The notes under the pieces are model-generated. The model was not told the DNA's origin, made no database searches, and saw only the letters and a list, made by a program, of their open reading frames with translations. The translations under genes were made by a program, and so were the position numbers. This document shows, piece by piece, positions 1 through 6,137 of a stretch of DNA of 10,860 nt. The stretch covers positions 1 through 10,860 of the forward strand of contig NVTH01000101.1 in the NCBI GenBank assembly GCA_002401525.1, in the 5' to 3' direction. The DNA is from Moraxellaceae bacterium (GTDB taxonomy: Bacteria > Pseudomonadota > Gammaproteobacteria > Pseudomonadales > UBA3067). Every line of letters begins with the position of its first letter. The first letter of the stretch is position 1.

Positions 1-115
1 AAAGGCCGGAATTGTTAAAAGAGGTTGTCACCGCGACCTTCAAATCGCTTGCTTGTGCGGTGAACGCTGAACTAGAAAGAATAATTAGAGTCGATGCGAT
101 AATATTTTTTTTCAT
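1..115 (-). CDS. tupA: TupA-like tungstate ABC transporter substrate-binding protein, N-terminal part only
   Basis: This is a partial gene running off the left edge; 38 codons are visible. It begins with a typical Sec signal peptide: MKK, a hydrophobic stretch at residues 5-18, and a likely cleavage site after A20-Q-A22. The mature protein opens with DLKVAVTTSFNNSGL. That resembles the first strand and loop of TupA-type binding proteins (usual pattern xLATTTSTxxSGLLD), in which the Thr-Thr-Ser loop contributes to oxyanion binding. Family knowledge: such periplasmic proteins deliver tungstate to the TupBC ABC importer. A GGAG Shine-Dalgarno lies at 124-127, 8 nt before the ATG, which fixes the start. 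The rest of the protein and any tupBC genes lie outside the window. A binding protein for another anion in the same PBP-like fold cannot be excluded from 38 residues. Confidence 0.6.
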   Translation of the reverse strand, partial: MKKNIIASTLIILSSSAFTAQASDLKVAVTTSFNNSGL

Positions 116-218
116 GATAAATGCTCCGTTATTTATTTGAATGTTGCTGCCAACGGAAATAATTAAAGCAATTAAAGTGGGCGTTGGAGCGATTGAAATA
201 AGGAGCGTTGACGATGAA

Positions 219-341
219 ATGTGGCAAATTATGGCAGCGGTCTATGGGCAGTTGATTCTCTTTAGCGCCATAGGATTGCCACTGTTACTGACTCTACTCA
301 TGTCGGCGCCTTCTGAAGAGATAGAGAGACAAAGTGACTAG
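219..341 (+). CDS. possible 40-residue single-pass membrane peptide
   Basis: No family is recognised. The reading frame is open from 141 (66 codons), but that ATG has no Shine-Dalgarno. The internal ATG at 219 has AGGAG at 201-205, 13 nt upstream, which is longer than ideal. From this start the peptide is 40 residues with one hydrophobic helix (about residues 10-27, ending LLLTLLM) and a charged tail SEEIERQSD. That layout fits a small membrane protein with a short cytoplasmic or periplasmic tail. It lies between the divergent tupA-like gene and pdsR, 83 nt before the pdsR start, so it could be a leader gene of the pds operon. It could equally be a chance open frame in the regulatory region between tupA and pdsR. 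Only conservation in relatives would settle this. Confidence 0.3.
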   Translation: MWQIMAAVYGQLILFSAIGLPLLLTLLMSAPSEEIERQSD

Positions 342-424
342 GCGAATTAAAGTATTCAGGCTACTATCGCTATCTTCCAACCACTAATCTTATCTGTCCA
401 CCGTCCTAAATGAGATCCATTTTC

Positions 425-1123
425 ATGAGTAAATTTATTGCTATCGTTGAAGACGAGGAGCATATCGCGGCTAATTACCGGGATGCTCTGCAGCGTCATG
501 GATTTCGGGTGGGCGTATTTACGAATCGTTTAGAGGCGATGGCTGAATTTGAGCGGCAGCTGCCTGACCTCGCCATAATTGACGTTGGTTTAGGCGATGA
601 AGTGGAGGGAGGCTTCGAGCTATGTCGAGATTTACGCAGTCGTTGCCCGGAATTGCCCATTGTCTTTCTTACCGCTAGAGACAGCGAATTGGATATTATT
701 TCCGGTTTACGTCTAGGGGCGGACGATTACTTGACCAAAGACATTAGCCTAGTGCATATGATCGCTCGTATCGTGGCCTTGTTTCGCCGGGTAGAAGCGC
801 TTTCGAAACCGGTGAATATCGAGCAGGTGATCACTTGCGGTGCGCTGTCGATTAACCTCGAGCGTATGACAATGGTTTGGCGGGAAGCAGCGGTTGATTT
901 AACGGTTACAGAATTTTGGATTGTGCATGCATTGGTAAAGCACCCCGGTCATGTGAAAAATAGAACTCAATTAATGGACGCTGCTAATGTGGTTTTGGAC
1001 GACAACACCATTACCTCTCATATCAAAAGGGTTCGTAAAAAGTTTCTTGCATTAGACCCGGATTTTGATTACGTGGAAACAGCCTATGGCCTCGGCTATC
1101 GTTGGCGAGCTGATACACAGTGA
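425..1123 (+). CDS. pdsR: PdsR, response regulator of the proteobacterial dedicated sortase system
   Basis: An OmpR/PhoB-type regulator of 232 residues counted from the ATG at 425. The receiver domain spans about residues 3-122: acidic pair E9-D10, phosphoacceptor D53 (IIDVGLGDE), T83 (FLTAR) and K105 (LTKD). The winged-helix DNA-binding domain spans about 137-229, with DLTVTEFWIVHALVKHPGHV, the recognition-helix region NTITSHIKRVRKKF and the terminal YGLGYRW wing. The GLGDEVEGGFELCRDL and VLDDNTITSHIKRVR segments are characteristic of PdsR, which is paired with PdsS and usually linked to a class GN sortase and its vWA-type target. An ATG at 410 would add five residues but has no Shine-Dalgarno. 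The ATG at 425 has GAGA at 412-415, 9 nt upstream, and gives the usual receiver N-terminus. The stop overlaps the pdsS start by 4 nt, so the genes are probably translationally coupled. Confidence 0.9.
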   Translation: MSKFIAIVEDEEHIAANYRDALQRHGFRVGVFTNRLEAMAEFERQLPDLAIIDVGLGDEVEGGFELCRDLRSRCPELPIVFLTARDSELDIISGLRLGADDYLTKDISLVHMIARIVALFRRVEALSKPVNIEQVITCGALSINLERMTMVWREAAVDLTVTEFWIVHALVKHPGHVKNRTQLMDAANVVLDDNTITSHIKRVRKKFLALDPDFDYVETAYGLGYRWRADTQ

Positions 1124-3405
1124 AGTTAAAAAGCCAATTATTGGTGGTTAGCTTAGTCATGCTTTTCATTCCTTGGGCGGGCTGTCAGTTTGTTAAAGAA
1201 GTGGAGGGGGTATTAAGGCACGGACAAACTCAATCCCTGAAGGCCTCGGCCAATGCCATTGCTTCTTCGCTGACAGATAAATTATCGCTTATTTACTTTC
1301 CACCGAGTCGTTATAAAGCCGATGAAAGCGCGTTTAATTCACTTTTCGTGGCTCGGTTTGATTCTGACATTGTCGTGGATGGATACGATGATGGCTGGCC
1401 CGACGTATCGCCCCATGTATTCGAAAATGACGATATCCCAGGTTCCCAGAAAATTGCGCTTAGACTCGGGTTGTATCAAGAGAATTACTATTTATATTTT
1501 TCAATCACTGATTCAGAGGTGATTTACCATAATCCGACATTACCGACTCAAGGCAATGGGGATCGTGTGGTTTTAGTCATGGGGGGGCACCACTCTCCTT
1601 CTCGACAATATCTGATTTCGAATTCGGCGCCAGGAAATATTGTCGCCAAAACCTTTAACGCAGGGCAACAGAAAAAGGTGGCTGCACGCGTCGAATATGG
1701 AATTAGCGGCGTCTGGCAAGACACGGCTGATGGGTATGACTTGGAAATTAAAATCCCTCGAGCATTAATGGATCATCGGTTTGGTTTTAGTAGTATTGAT
1801 GAAAGAGGAGCGAACGGTCCTTATAGTACCGGCGGGTTCGCTAATGTCGTTGGAAATCTTGCACGCGATGCCGGCAATCAGCCGAGCCCATTGGCTCCCT
1901 GGATTGTTCAACCGAATATCCCGCTAACTGATTCTTTAGCCGTTTTTAAGGAAAAAGGATTGACGCTAAAAATTATTGATCGATTCGGTTGGACGGTGGC
2001 TGATGTTCGAGGTTCGAAAATAAAGACTTCGGCGTTAAACCCTCCTTCTCAAACAGACAATCAGAGCAGTCATTGGTTCGTGAAACGTTTATTCCGAATC
2101 ATACTGGCGACCGACTCATTGCCTTCGATGGATCAGTTCGAAAACGATGAGGTTTCCTTTAGCGCTTCACAGAGGAAACACGCTTCAATTTTTCAACCCA
2201 ATAAACCCGGCCGTTTGGAGCGAGCGGATTTGGTGTCAGCGCTTAATGGTGAAAGTGTCGCCCAATATTCCAAGAGTCTGCTGTCAGTCACTGCGCCTAT
2301 TTATAATGGACGCGAGGTCATTGGGGCTTTGCTCGTGGAGCAAAGTAGCGAAGAGTTTTTGTCACTTGCGGATAATGCTTTTGGTCGATTACTTTATTCG
2401 AGTTTTGTGGTCATGAGTATTATTGGGTTCGGTTTGTTAAGCTACGCTTCATTATTATCTTGGCGTATAAAGAAGTTAAGTGATTCTGCTCGAGATGTAA
2501 TAGGCAGCGATGGTGTTTTAAAATCGAATTTCCCTGTCAGTGCCGCGAAAGATGAGTTGGGGGATTTGTCTCGGAATTATGCGCAGCTTATTTATCGGGT
2601 CAAACAAAGCAGTGATTATTTGCGAAGTTTAGCGCGCACCTTGTCCCACGAATTACGCACCCCCATTGCCATTGTTCGCTCTTCACTGGATAACTTAGAG
2701 AATGAGCCGCTTTCGGAAGACGGCGTTCGGTATGCCGCTCGAGCCAAAGAAGGAGTTGAACGGCTGAGCTTTATTTTAACCGCCATGAGTGAAGCGAATC
2801 ATGTAGAGGCGAGTATTGAACACAGTGAACGAGTTGAATTTGATTTGTTTTTGTTATTGGCTGAGTTAATGCAAGCCTACCAATCAGTCTACGCTGATTT
2901 TAATTTTCAATTTGAAGGCATTGATATTGAAAGTGTTGAAATTGAAGGTGCAGATGCAGATGCAGGGGTCGACATTCATGACGCAGCGTATGAACCTCGT
3001 ATGATGTGGGGCGTGCCCGAGCTAGTAGTCCAAATGTTAGATAAAATAATGGATAACGCAGCAAGCTTTTGTCCTAAGGGCGGGATGATTAAATTTATTC
3101 TTTTGATCGAGGCAAGCGGCTATCGATTAACCCTTGCCAATGAAGGGCCGCTGCTGCCCAAGGAAATGCTCGGCCAATTATTTGATTCAATGGTTTCAGT
3201 ACGCAATAAGACCGTGACTAAACCTAAACCCCTTCAAAGAAACTCATCGAAAGAAAATAAGACGGAGGAAACGCATTTAGGGCTAGGGTTGTACATTGCT
3301 CGACTCATTGCTGAATTTCACGGCGGCTCGATTCACGCTGCGAACTTGGAAGATGGTCGTGGGGTTAAATTTGAAGTGACATTGGCTGCGGGGGCGGCCG
3401 GGTAA
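1120..3405 (+). CDS. pdsS: PdsS, membrane sensor histidine kinase of the dedicated sortase system
   Basis: A 761-residue histidine kinase expected to phosphorylate PdsR; start is GTG (1120-1122) in a GTGA overlap. A first membrane helix (about 6-22, ending IPWAGCQ, typical of this family) precedes about 400 extracytoplasmic residues. Residues 75-222 resemble a CBM9/DOMON-like sandwich: DIVVDGYDDGW at 83-93, YLYFSI near 125 and GYDLEIKIP at 205-213. Residues 270-420 look like a second sensor module (SVTAPIYNGREVIGALLVEQSS). A second helix (about 425-448) and a HAMP-like linker lead to the DHp helix with phosphoacceptor H510 (SHELRTP). The ATPase domain has an N box (D641-N646), a divergent G1 box (LANEGP), an F box (LFDSMVSVR) and a G2 box (HLGLGLYIARLIAEFHGG). 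Two apparent insertions stand out: an acidic stretch at 599-627 and a Lys/Asn-rich stretch at 696-718. The ligand is unknown. Confidence 0.9.
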   Translation: MKLKSQLLVVSLVMLFIPWAGCQFVKEVEGVLRHGQTQSLKASANAIASSLTDKLSLIYFPPSRYKADESAFNSLFVARFDSDIVVDGYDDGWPDVSPHVFENDDIPGSQKIALRLGLYQENYYLYFSITDSEVIYHNPTLPTQGNGDRVVLVMGGHHSPSRQYLISNSAPGNIVAKTFNAGQQKKVAARVEYGISGVWQDTADGYDLEIKIPRALMDHRFGFSSIDERGANGPYSTGGFANVVGNLARDAGNQPSPLAPWIVQPNIPLTDSLAVFKEKGLTLKIIDRFGWTVADVRGSKIKTSALNPPSQTDNQSSHWFVKRLFRIILATDSLPSMDQFENDEVSFSASQRKHASIFQPNKPGRLERADLVSALNGESVAQYSKSLLSVTAPIYNGREVIGALLVEQSSEEFLSLADNAFGRLLYSSFVVMSIIGFGLLSYASLLSWRIKKLSDSARDVIGSDGVLKSNFPVSAAKDELGDLSRNYAQLIYRVKQSSDYLRSLARTLSHELRTPIAIVRSSLDNLENEPLSEDGVRYAARAKEGVERLSFILTAMSEANHVEASIEHSERVEFDLFLLLAELMQAYQSVYADFNFQFEGIDIESVEIEGADADAGVDIHDAAYEPRMMWGVPELVVQMLDKIMDNAASFCPKGGMIKFILLIEASGYRLTLANEGPLLPKEMLGQLFDSMVSVRNKTVTKPKPLQRNSSKENKTEETHLGLGLYIARLIAEFHGGSIHAANLEDGRGVKFEVTLAAGAAG

Positions 3406-3418
3406 TTAAGCTCAGGTT

Positions 3419-3832
3419 TCATTCTTGGTTTCTGCTTCCTTCCGCAGGCACAAAAAGTTGTTCTAACAAATATTTTTTAAATAAGGGATTAAAGTCTTGT
3501 TTTTGCAATGCGTGTTCCATGCATAACAGCCAAGCATCTCGTTCAGAAAGACCAATGGCAAGATGACGATGAGCTAATGGAATCCTGATTTTTCCGTATT
3601 TGGCTTGGAATAATTTCGGCCCCCCCAGCCAGCCGCAAAGAAAACGTGCGAGTTTGTCGCGGGATTCCTCAAGGTCTTCAGGGTGCATGTCTCTAATTAA
3701 TTTAGCTTCCGGAAGCACTTCCATTTCGTCGTAGAAAGCGTCGACTAATTTCCTGACCCCGGGTTCTTGGCCTGCGGCTTGGAATGAGGCATCTTTAACG
3801 CCATATTGCGGTGTCTCTTGAGTTGGAGCCAT
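3419..3832 (-). CDS. group II truncated haemoglobin (2/2 globin, TrHbO-like)
   Basis: A soluble haem protein of 137 residues, normal length for group II truncated globins. Diagnostic residues are visible: Tyr B10 at Y34 (DAFYDEM), the LARFLCGWLGGPKLF segment of helix E, the proximal haem-ligating His F8 at H90 (AHRHLAIG) and the group-II-specific Trp G8 at W101 (ERDAWLLCMEHAL). Family members bind O2 and are proposed to take part in NO or peroxide detoxification or oxygen delivery; the role here is unproven. The ATG at 3832 has GAGA at 3839-3842, 6 nt upstream. It converges on pdsS with only 13 nt between the stops, so it is not part of the pds operon. The next gene (EamA) lies 82 nt upstream on the same strand, so cotranscription is possible. 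A run of seven G on the coding strand encodes the conserved Gly-Gly. Confidence 0.92.
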   Translation of the reverse strand: MAPTQETPQYGVKDASFQAAGQEPGVRKLVDAFYDEMEVLPEAKLIRDMHPEDLEESRDKLARFLCGWLGGPKLFQAKYGKIRIPLAHRHLAIGLSERDAWLLCMEHALQKQDFNPLFKKYLLEQLFVPAEGSRNQE

Positions 3833-3914
3833 TCATTATCTCGGTAAATTTACGGTGGATTAAACGGGGTTTACACGGTGCGTTGATATTAAAGAGATAG
3901 GCTCAATCCCATGC

Positions 3915-4802
3915 CTAATTTTCTCGAAGCCGTTGTTCGTAACGCAGGTTCACTAGGTTCCCTGATACCATCAGACAGGCTCCGGCAAAGACAAACCAAT
4001 CAATCATTTCTTCATAAAGTAAAAAGCCAATCAAGGCGATTAATGGCAAGCGTAGAAAATCCATTGGGACTACGATTGTAGCATCTGCGAGTGATAATGC
4101 CTGGGCTAAACAGTAATGTGCCACCAAGGCGCAGGCAGCGACAATGAGGAGCCAAACCCACATCATCCCTGAAGGTGTCTGCCAATCCAGAAGGCTAGGG
4201 ATAAGGCCTAATGGAAGTTGCATGAGGGACATGTAGAAAATAATGCTCAGAGGGCTGTCGTGGCCGCTGAGCTTTTTGGTCAGAGTGTGGGCAAAGGCAT
4301 AACATACCGCGCCCGCCAGCACTGCAATCGAGGCGGGATTAATAATCTCGATGCCAGGTCGAAGCATGACAATGACGCCTGCAATACCTACCACTATTGC
4401 CACGCTTCTTCCAGGATTGATTTTTTCTTTAAGCATCATTGCAGCGATAATCGCGGTCCATAAAGGAACCGTAAATTCAATGGCAAATACCTCCGCTAAG
4501 GGAATTAGCCCGATGCCGTAAAACCACCCATACTGACCCAAAAAGTGGGTGAAATTTCTTAAGCCGTGGACCATTAGCTGATCAGATTTAATGACATGCC
4601 AGCCTGTTATTGATAGCCAAAGACTAATGATGGCGAGGCTAATCGCGCTTCGAAAAAATAAAATCTGAAAGGTATTTAGGTCAGACGACAACTCTCGCCC
4701 AGCAATGGCCATCAGTGTGAAAGCAGACAGTGTTCCTGCCATCCAAAAGCTTGCACGTATAAGTGGGTTGGTAGGGAGTGTGATGGAATAAGAGCTGTTC
4801 AT
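3915..4802 (-). CDS. EamA/DMT-family inner-membrane transporter
   Basis: A 295-residue polytopic membrane protein with about ten predicted helices arranged as two EamA repeats (about residues 12-146 and 152-288). Typical features are the RSAISLAIISLWL helix, the end of repeat 1 with FTVPLWTAIIAAMMLKEKI, and the matching end of repeat 2 with PLIALIGFLLYEEMIDWFVFAGACLMVSGNLVNL. The acidic/basic EK and EE positions before the last helices are usual in the drug/metabolite transporter superfamily. Such proteins export amino acids, nucleosides or other metabolites, but the substrate cannot be read from sequence. No convincing Shine-Dalgarno precedes the ATG at 4802. The start is kept because it gives a short cytoplasmic N-terminus before helix 1; M21 is a less likely alternative. 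It lies between the globin and the tacAT operon, all on the minus strand, with no functional link visible. Confidence 0.88.
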   Translation of the reverse strand: MNSSYSITLPTNPLIRASFWMAGTLSAFTLMAIAGRELSSDLNTFQILFFRSAISLAIISLWLSITGWHVIKSDQLMVHGLRNFTHFLGQYGWFYGIGLIPLAEVFAIEFTVPLWTAIIAAMMLKEKINPGRSVAIVVGIAGVIVMLRPGIEIINPASIAVLAGAVCYAFAHTLTKKLSGHDSPLSIIFYMSLMQLPLGLIPSLLDWQTPSGMMWVWLLIVAACALVAHYCLAQALSLADATIVVPMDFLRLPLIALIGFLLYEEMIDWFVFAGACLMVSGNLVNLRYEQRLREN

Positions 4803-4985
4803 AATGCGAAGAAATATCGTTACTCTTTATTGTTGAGGTACGCGGCGGCATGCGTGACCTTAAACCCGAAAATTACTTGGTATTCCCTCAAAGTCAATGT
4901 CTGAGTTTTATGGCGGATTGTTTGGTTAGTCTTTTTTATCGTTTTCAGGCCCTCTTTAACTAACGTTTAAATTGAGCATTCTAGT
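4803..4985. other. intergenic region between tacT and the EamA gene
   Basis: This 183-bp gap must hold the promoter of the EamA gene, transcribed leftward. A TTGACT hexamer (5 of 6 to the -35 consensus) is visible on the minus strand at 4887-4892, but no good -10 follows at normal spacing. Just after the tacT stop there is an imperfect AT-rich dyad around AACGTT (about 4957-4974); it lacks a GC-rich stem and U-tract, so I do not call it a terminator. No small gene or RNA is supported. Confidence 0.35.
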
Positions 4986-5486
4986 TCAACTGATATGTTG
5001 CCTTATGTTTTTTATTGAGATGAGTAATGTCATGGGTTCTATCGGTGATTCTTGGAATCCATATTTTAAATAAAACTGTTTTCCTTGAGTGGAAATGGCG
5101 TGAACTAGTAACCCTCTAACGCCTACATTATTAGCGATGGTGAGTGTTCTTAGCATGGCATCTTTAAGTAGTGCGGCACCGAGACGCTGGGCTTGATAAT
5201 CCGTATCGATAGCCAATCGCCCAAGGACAATAACGGGAATAGGCTCGGGCATTCCTCGAGAAAAGTTACCCGTAGCAATATTTCTTTCAATGCTGCCGGT
5301 CGCTAATGCATAGTATCCAATAACCGTTGGTTTTTTTTCGCATATGAGAAATGTTCTACTGGCGCCAATGTTCTGGTTTTTTAAAGCGCGACGGATAAGC
5401 CAGTCGTCTAGAGTGGAGTTCTGGCAATTAAAGCTATGTAGTTCATGTTCAGGGGTAAGTAGCGTAGGTGCAGTTATTTTCCCCAA
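4986..5486 (-). CDS. tacT: GNAT-fold acetyltransferase toxin, TacT type
   Basis: A 166-residue GNAT N-acetyltransferase of the TacT/AtaT/ItaT toxin group. Known members acetylate the amino group on charged aminoacyl-tRNAs and halt translation. Visible features are the family N-terminus (GKITAPTLL, LDDWL, KNQNIGASRTFLIC), the ALATGS strand, the PIPVIVLGRLAID core, the acetyl-CoA loop Q100-R-L-G-A-A, and the Y139 of QFYLKYGF that matches the catalytic Tyr region of TacT. Length is normal and no key residue is missing, so it should be active. The start codon is TTG at 5484-5486, lying within the last codons of tacA (13-nt overlap). A GAGG at 5494-5497 sits 7 nt upstream and supports this start. 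A weak start inside the antitoxin gene fits lower toxin than antitoxin synthesis. Which tRNA is modified cannot be told from sequence. Confidence 0.92.
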   Translation of the reverse strand: MGKITAPTLLTPEHELHSFNCQNSTLDDWLIRRALKNQNIGASRTFLICEKKPTVIGYYALATGSIERNIATGNFSRGMPEPIPVIVLGRLAIDTDYQAQRLGAALLKDAMLRTLTIANNVGVRGLLVHAISTQGKQFYLKYGFQESPIEPMTLLISIKNIRQHIS

Positions 5487-5740
5487 GGCGGTGCCTCTTT
5501 CAGCAATGCTTTCAGATTGGCATTTTCAGGAATCGGGGCCGTCAACGCTGCCTCGAAGTCTTCAAATTGACCCTTACTGAGCTGAAATAAGCGTTGATCA
5601 AGAAGTACGTTTTCAGCTTCCCGGCAGGCAACATCTAAAATAAACGCGCTTCTGTCCTTGTTTAAAAGAGCGGCGGCTTTGGTTAATAAGGCGCGCTGAT
5701 CGGGCTCTACTCGCATATTGATGGGTGCTGTTTTGGACAT
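5474..5740 (-). CDS. tacA: DUF1778 ribbon-helix-helix antitoxin, TacA type
   Basis: An 88-residue antitoxin. Residues 5-45 form a ribbon-helix-helix DNA-binding region: strand INMRVEPDQ, then two helices RALLTKAAALLNKDRSAFILDVACREAENVL, with the usual DRSAFI turn. The C-terminal part (FEAALTAPIPENANLKALLKEAPPW) matches the toxin-wrapping tail of TacA proteins, ending in the family's PPW motif. It is expected to neutralise the adjacent TacT by covering its active site, and to repress the operon as a TacA-TacT complex. The start at 5740 has no strong Shine-Dalgarno but gives the normal family N-terminus. The gene is first in a leftward two-gene operon and overlaps tacT. Three TAGCTA palindromes over the promoter just upstream are the likely operator. 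Pairing with an intact GNAT toxin makes the assignment firm. Confidence 0.93.
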   Translation of the reverse strand: MSKTAPINMRVEPDQRALLTKAAALLNKDRSAFILDVACREAENVLLDQRLFQLSKGQFEDFEAALTAPIPENANLKALLKEAPPWGK

Positions 5741-5762
5741 AGTGGTTGCCAGTGTGTTGCTG

Positions 5763-5801
5763 ATAGCTATACATCGTAGCGTAGCTAATAGCTATACGCA
5801 A
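5763..5801 (-). promoter_or_regulatory. tacAT promoter overlaid by three TAGCTA palindromes (putative operator)
   Basis: On the minus strand a TTGCGT box (5796-5801) and a TACGAT box (5773-5778) are separated by 17 nt, a fair sigma-70 arrangement that would start the message about 25 nt before tacA. The 10-mer ATAGCTATAC occurs twice as a direct repeat (5763-5772 and 5788-5797), and its palindromic core TAGCTA occurs a third time at 5782-5787. Two cores sit in the promoter spacer and one next to the -10 box. That is where an autorepressing ribbon-helix-helix dimer array would act. The DNA repeats are seen directly; their role as TacA sites is inferred. A perfect TATAAT (5820-5825, minus strand) further upstream may be an alternative -10 but has no matching -35. 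Confidence 0.6.
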
Positions 5802-5853
5802 GCCTGGTTTTGATGCGGCATTATAGCGTTTTGTGCTATTCATCGGGGGAGAG

Positions 5854-5885
5854 CTGTAAAAGTTTGATTAATCGGCAGTTTACAG
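5854..5885. repeat. 32-bp nested dyad: CTGTAAA arms around a central GATTAATC palindrome
   Basis: CTGTAAA (5854-5860) and TTTACAG (5879-5885) form perfect 7-bp arms. The 8-bp palindrome GATTAATC (5866-5873) lies exactly at the centre, with 5 nt on each side. Both palindromes share the same axis at 5869.5. It sits 114 bp upstream of the tacA start and about 250 bp upstream of the topoisomerase gene. The symmetry suggests a protein-binding site for a dimer or tetramer. It is not followed by a U-tract on either strand, so a terminator is unlikely. The binding protein is unknown. Confidence 0.45.
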
Positions 5886-6137
5886 GGTTATTTTAGATGG
5901 TAAGTGGCCGGGTCCATAATCTATCGAAGGTAATCCCTAGAAGCGTTAGTAGACTGAGCTGCGGACAGAAAAGGCTGTGATCAGCGCGAAGAATCATAAT
6001 CTTAATGCAGTCCTACGAAGCAAAGTCGATGGTTATTCATTAGGGCAATCGGGTATTATTCGTTAGATATCTACGAGCTGGAATGTTGCTCTAATTCTTT
6101 TGAATCTAAATTTTCTTCTGTAAACCTGAATTTCAAT
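5886..6137. other. non-coding region upstream of the topoisomerase gene
   Basis: No gene is supported in this 252-bp stretch. It must contain the topoisomerase promoter, but I find no convincing -35/-10 pair. A perfect 10-bp palindrome TAGATATCTA lies at 6064-6073, about 65 bp before the start codon, and could be a regulator site or chance. A 27-codon frame at 5897-5980 has no Shine-Dalgarno and is not called. No tRNA-like or riboswitch-like fold was recognised by eye. Confidence 0.3.

Noticed and set aside
410..424. Upstream ATG giving PdsR five extra residues
   Set aside because: There is no Shine-Dalgarno before 410, while the ATG at 425 has GAGA at a good distance and yields the normal receiver-domain N-terminus.
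4218..4463. Plus-strand frame of 81 codons
   Set aside because: It is antisense to the EamA transporter gene, and its composition (many His, Asn, Arg) looks like a shadow frame.
5613..5843. Minus-strand frame of 76 codons overlapping tacA
   Set aside because: It is a different frame over the tacA coding region and its promoter; the tacA frame has clear family features.
5897..5980. 27-codon frame in the gap before the topoisomerase gene
   Set aside because: No Shine-Dalgarno, no recognisable domain and no coupling to a neighbour; expected by chance in a gap of this size.
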